Assembly (NCBI GenBank): GCA_947311645.1
Contig: CAMZKZ010000039.1
Location: forward strand, 1 to 8,271
Direction of reading: 5' to 3'
Source of the DNA: an uncultured Candidatus Altimarinota bacterium
GTDB lineage: Bacteria; Patescibacteriota; Gracilibacteria; CAIRYL01
Length of the DNA: 8,271 nucleotides
Within the stretch, counting starts at the first letter, position 1, and each line of letters opens with the position of its first letter. Of the stretch, positions 8,130 through 8,271 are shown piece after piece. The notes below the pieces were generated by a model. That model made no database searches. It was not told where the DNA came from and saw nothing but the letters and a program-made list of their open reading frames with translations. A program made the position numbers and the translations under genes.

Positions 8130-8271
8130 AAAAAATATTAAATTCTAATAATGTGAATTATAATAATATAAAAGATTTTATAGAATTTGGAAAGAAATTA
8201 CGAACAGAAGAAGTTCAAGATAAAGATGCAAATGATTTATACGAATTAATTGGAAATTTCACAATAAATAA
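8038..8271. repeat. Perfect 88-bp inverted repeat with 58-bp spacer at window end
   Basis: Bases 8184-8271 are the exact reverse complement of 8038-8125. The unpaired centre is 8126-8183. The right arm runs to the last base given, so the repeat may be longer than 88 bp. Both arms carry the same coding segment (FGKKLRTEEVQDKDANDLYE and onward) in opposite directions. Absence of any mismatch points to a fold-back or chimeric join at a sequence end, or to a very recent inverted duplication. Confidence 0.97.
8153..8271 (+). CDS. Mirror copy of the 5' part of the glycosidase-like gene (partial, plus strand)
   Basis: The plus-strand arm reads in frame as the same segment as the minus-strand gene and runs off the window edge. 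Here, unlike in the minus copy, the frame stays open through the spacer, giving NYNNIKDFIEFGKKLRTEE. A GTG at 8153 could be a start, or the frame could extend further left through the spacer. The upstream codons look more natural than the TTG/stop context of the minus copy, so this side may hold the true 5' sequence. It could be an artefact of a fold-back join rather than a second gene. Confidence 0.35.
   Translation, partial: MNYNNIKDFIEFGKKLRTEEVQDKDANDLYELIGNFTIN

Overview
This is an AT-rich bacterial window with standard-code genes. All seven intact or 5'-complete protein genes start with ATG, and none has a recognisable Shine-Dalgarno sequence. Stops are TAA or TAG and no gene carries an in-frame TGA. 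Compact spacing, non-SD starts and short proteins would suit a Patescibacteria/CPR-type genome (for example the Peregrinibacteria side). That placement is inference: no rRNA or other phylogenetic marker was compared.

Left part (1-1855, minus strand): the N-terminal part of an ECF-type RNA polymerase sigma factor, cut by the window edge, lies 83 bp downstream of a complete leuA (2-isopropylmalate synthase). A 15-bp palindrome sits between them and a spaced inverted repeat overlaps the likely leuA promoter. Middle (1929-2907, plus strand): an extended -10 promoter, then a 219-residue protein with a degenerate amidase-like N-terminal region and one C-terminal SLH motif, a terminator, tRNA-Phe(GAA), tRNA-Leu(UAG), and a very clear intrinsic terminator.

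Right part (2950-6844, minus strand): a near-consensus promoter drives a tight cluster dnaN - pyrG - smr - comFC. The pyrG/smr and smr/comFC gaps are only 6 bp each. This joins the replication sliding clamp, CTP synthesis, a small Smr-domain protein and a ComFC-type phosphoribosyltransferase, which gives a nucleotide/DNA-metabolism theme.

Right end (6945-8271): a 5'-truncated gene for a divergent phosphodiester-glycosidase-like (DUF2233/NAGPA-type) protein. Its first codons are mirrored in a perfect 88-bp inverted repeat with a 58-bp spacer that runs to the last base of the window. The simplest reading is a fold-back chimera at a contig end. A true inverted duplication or invertible segment remains possible. 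I see no CRISPR array, transposase, phage gene or defence system, and apart from the inverted repeat the region looks like ordinary chromosome.
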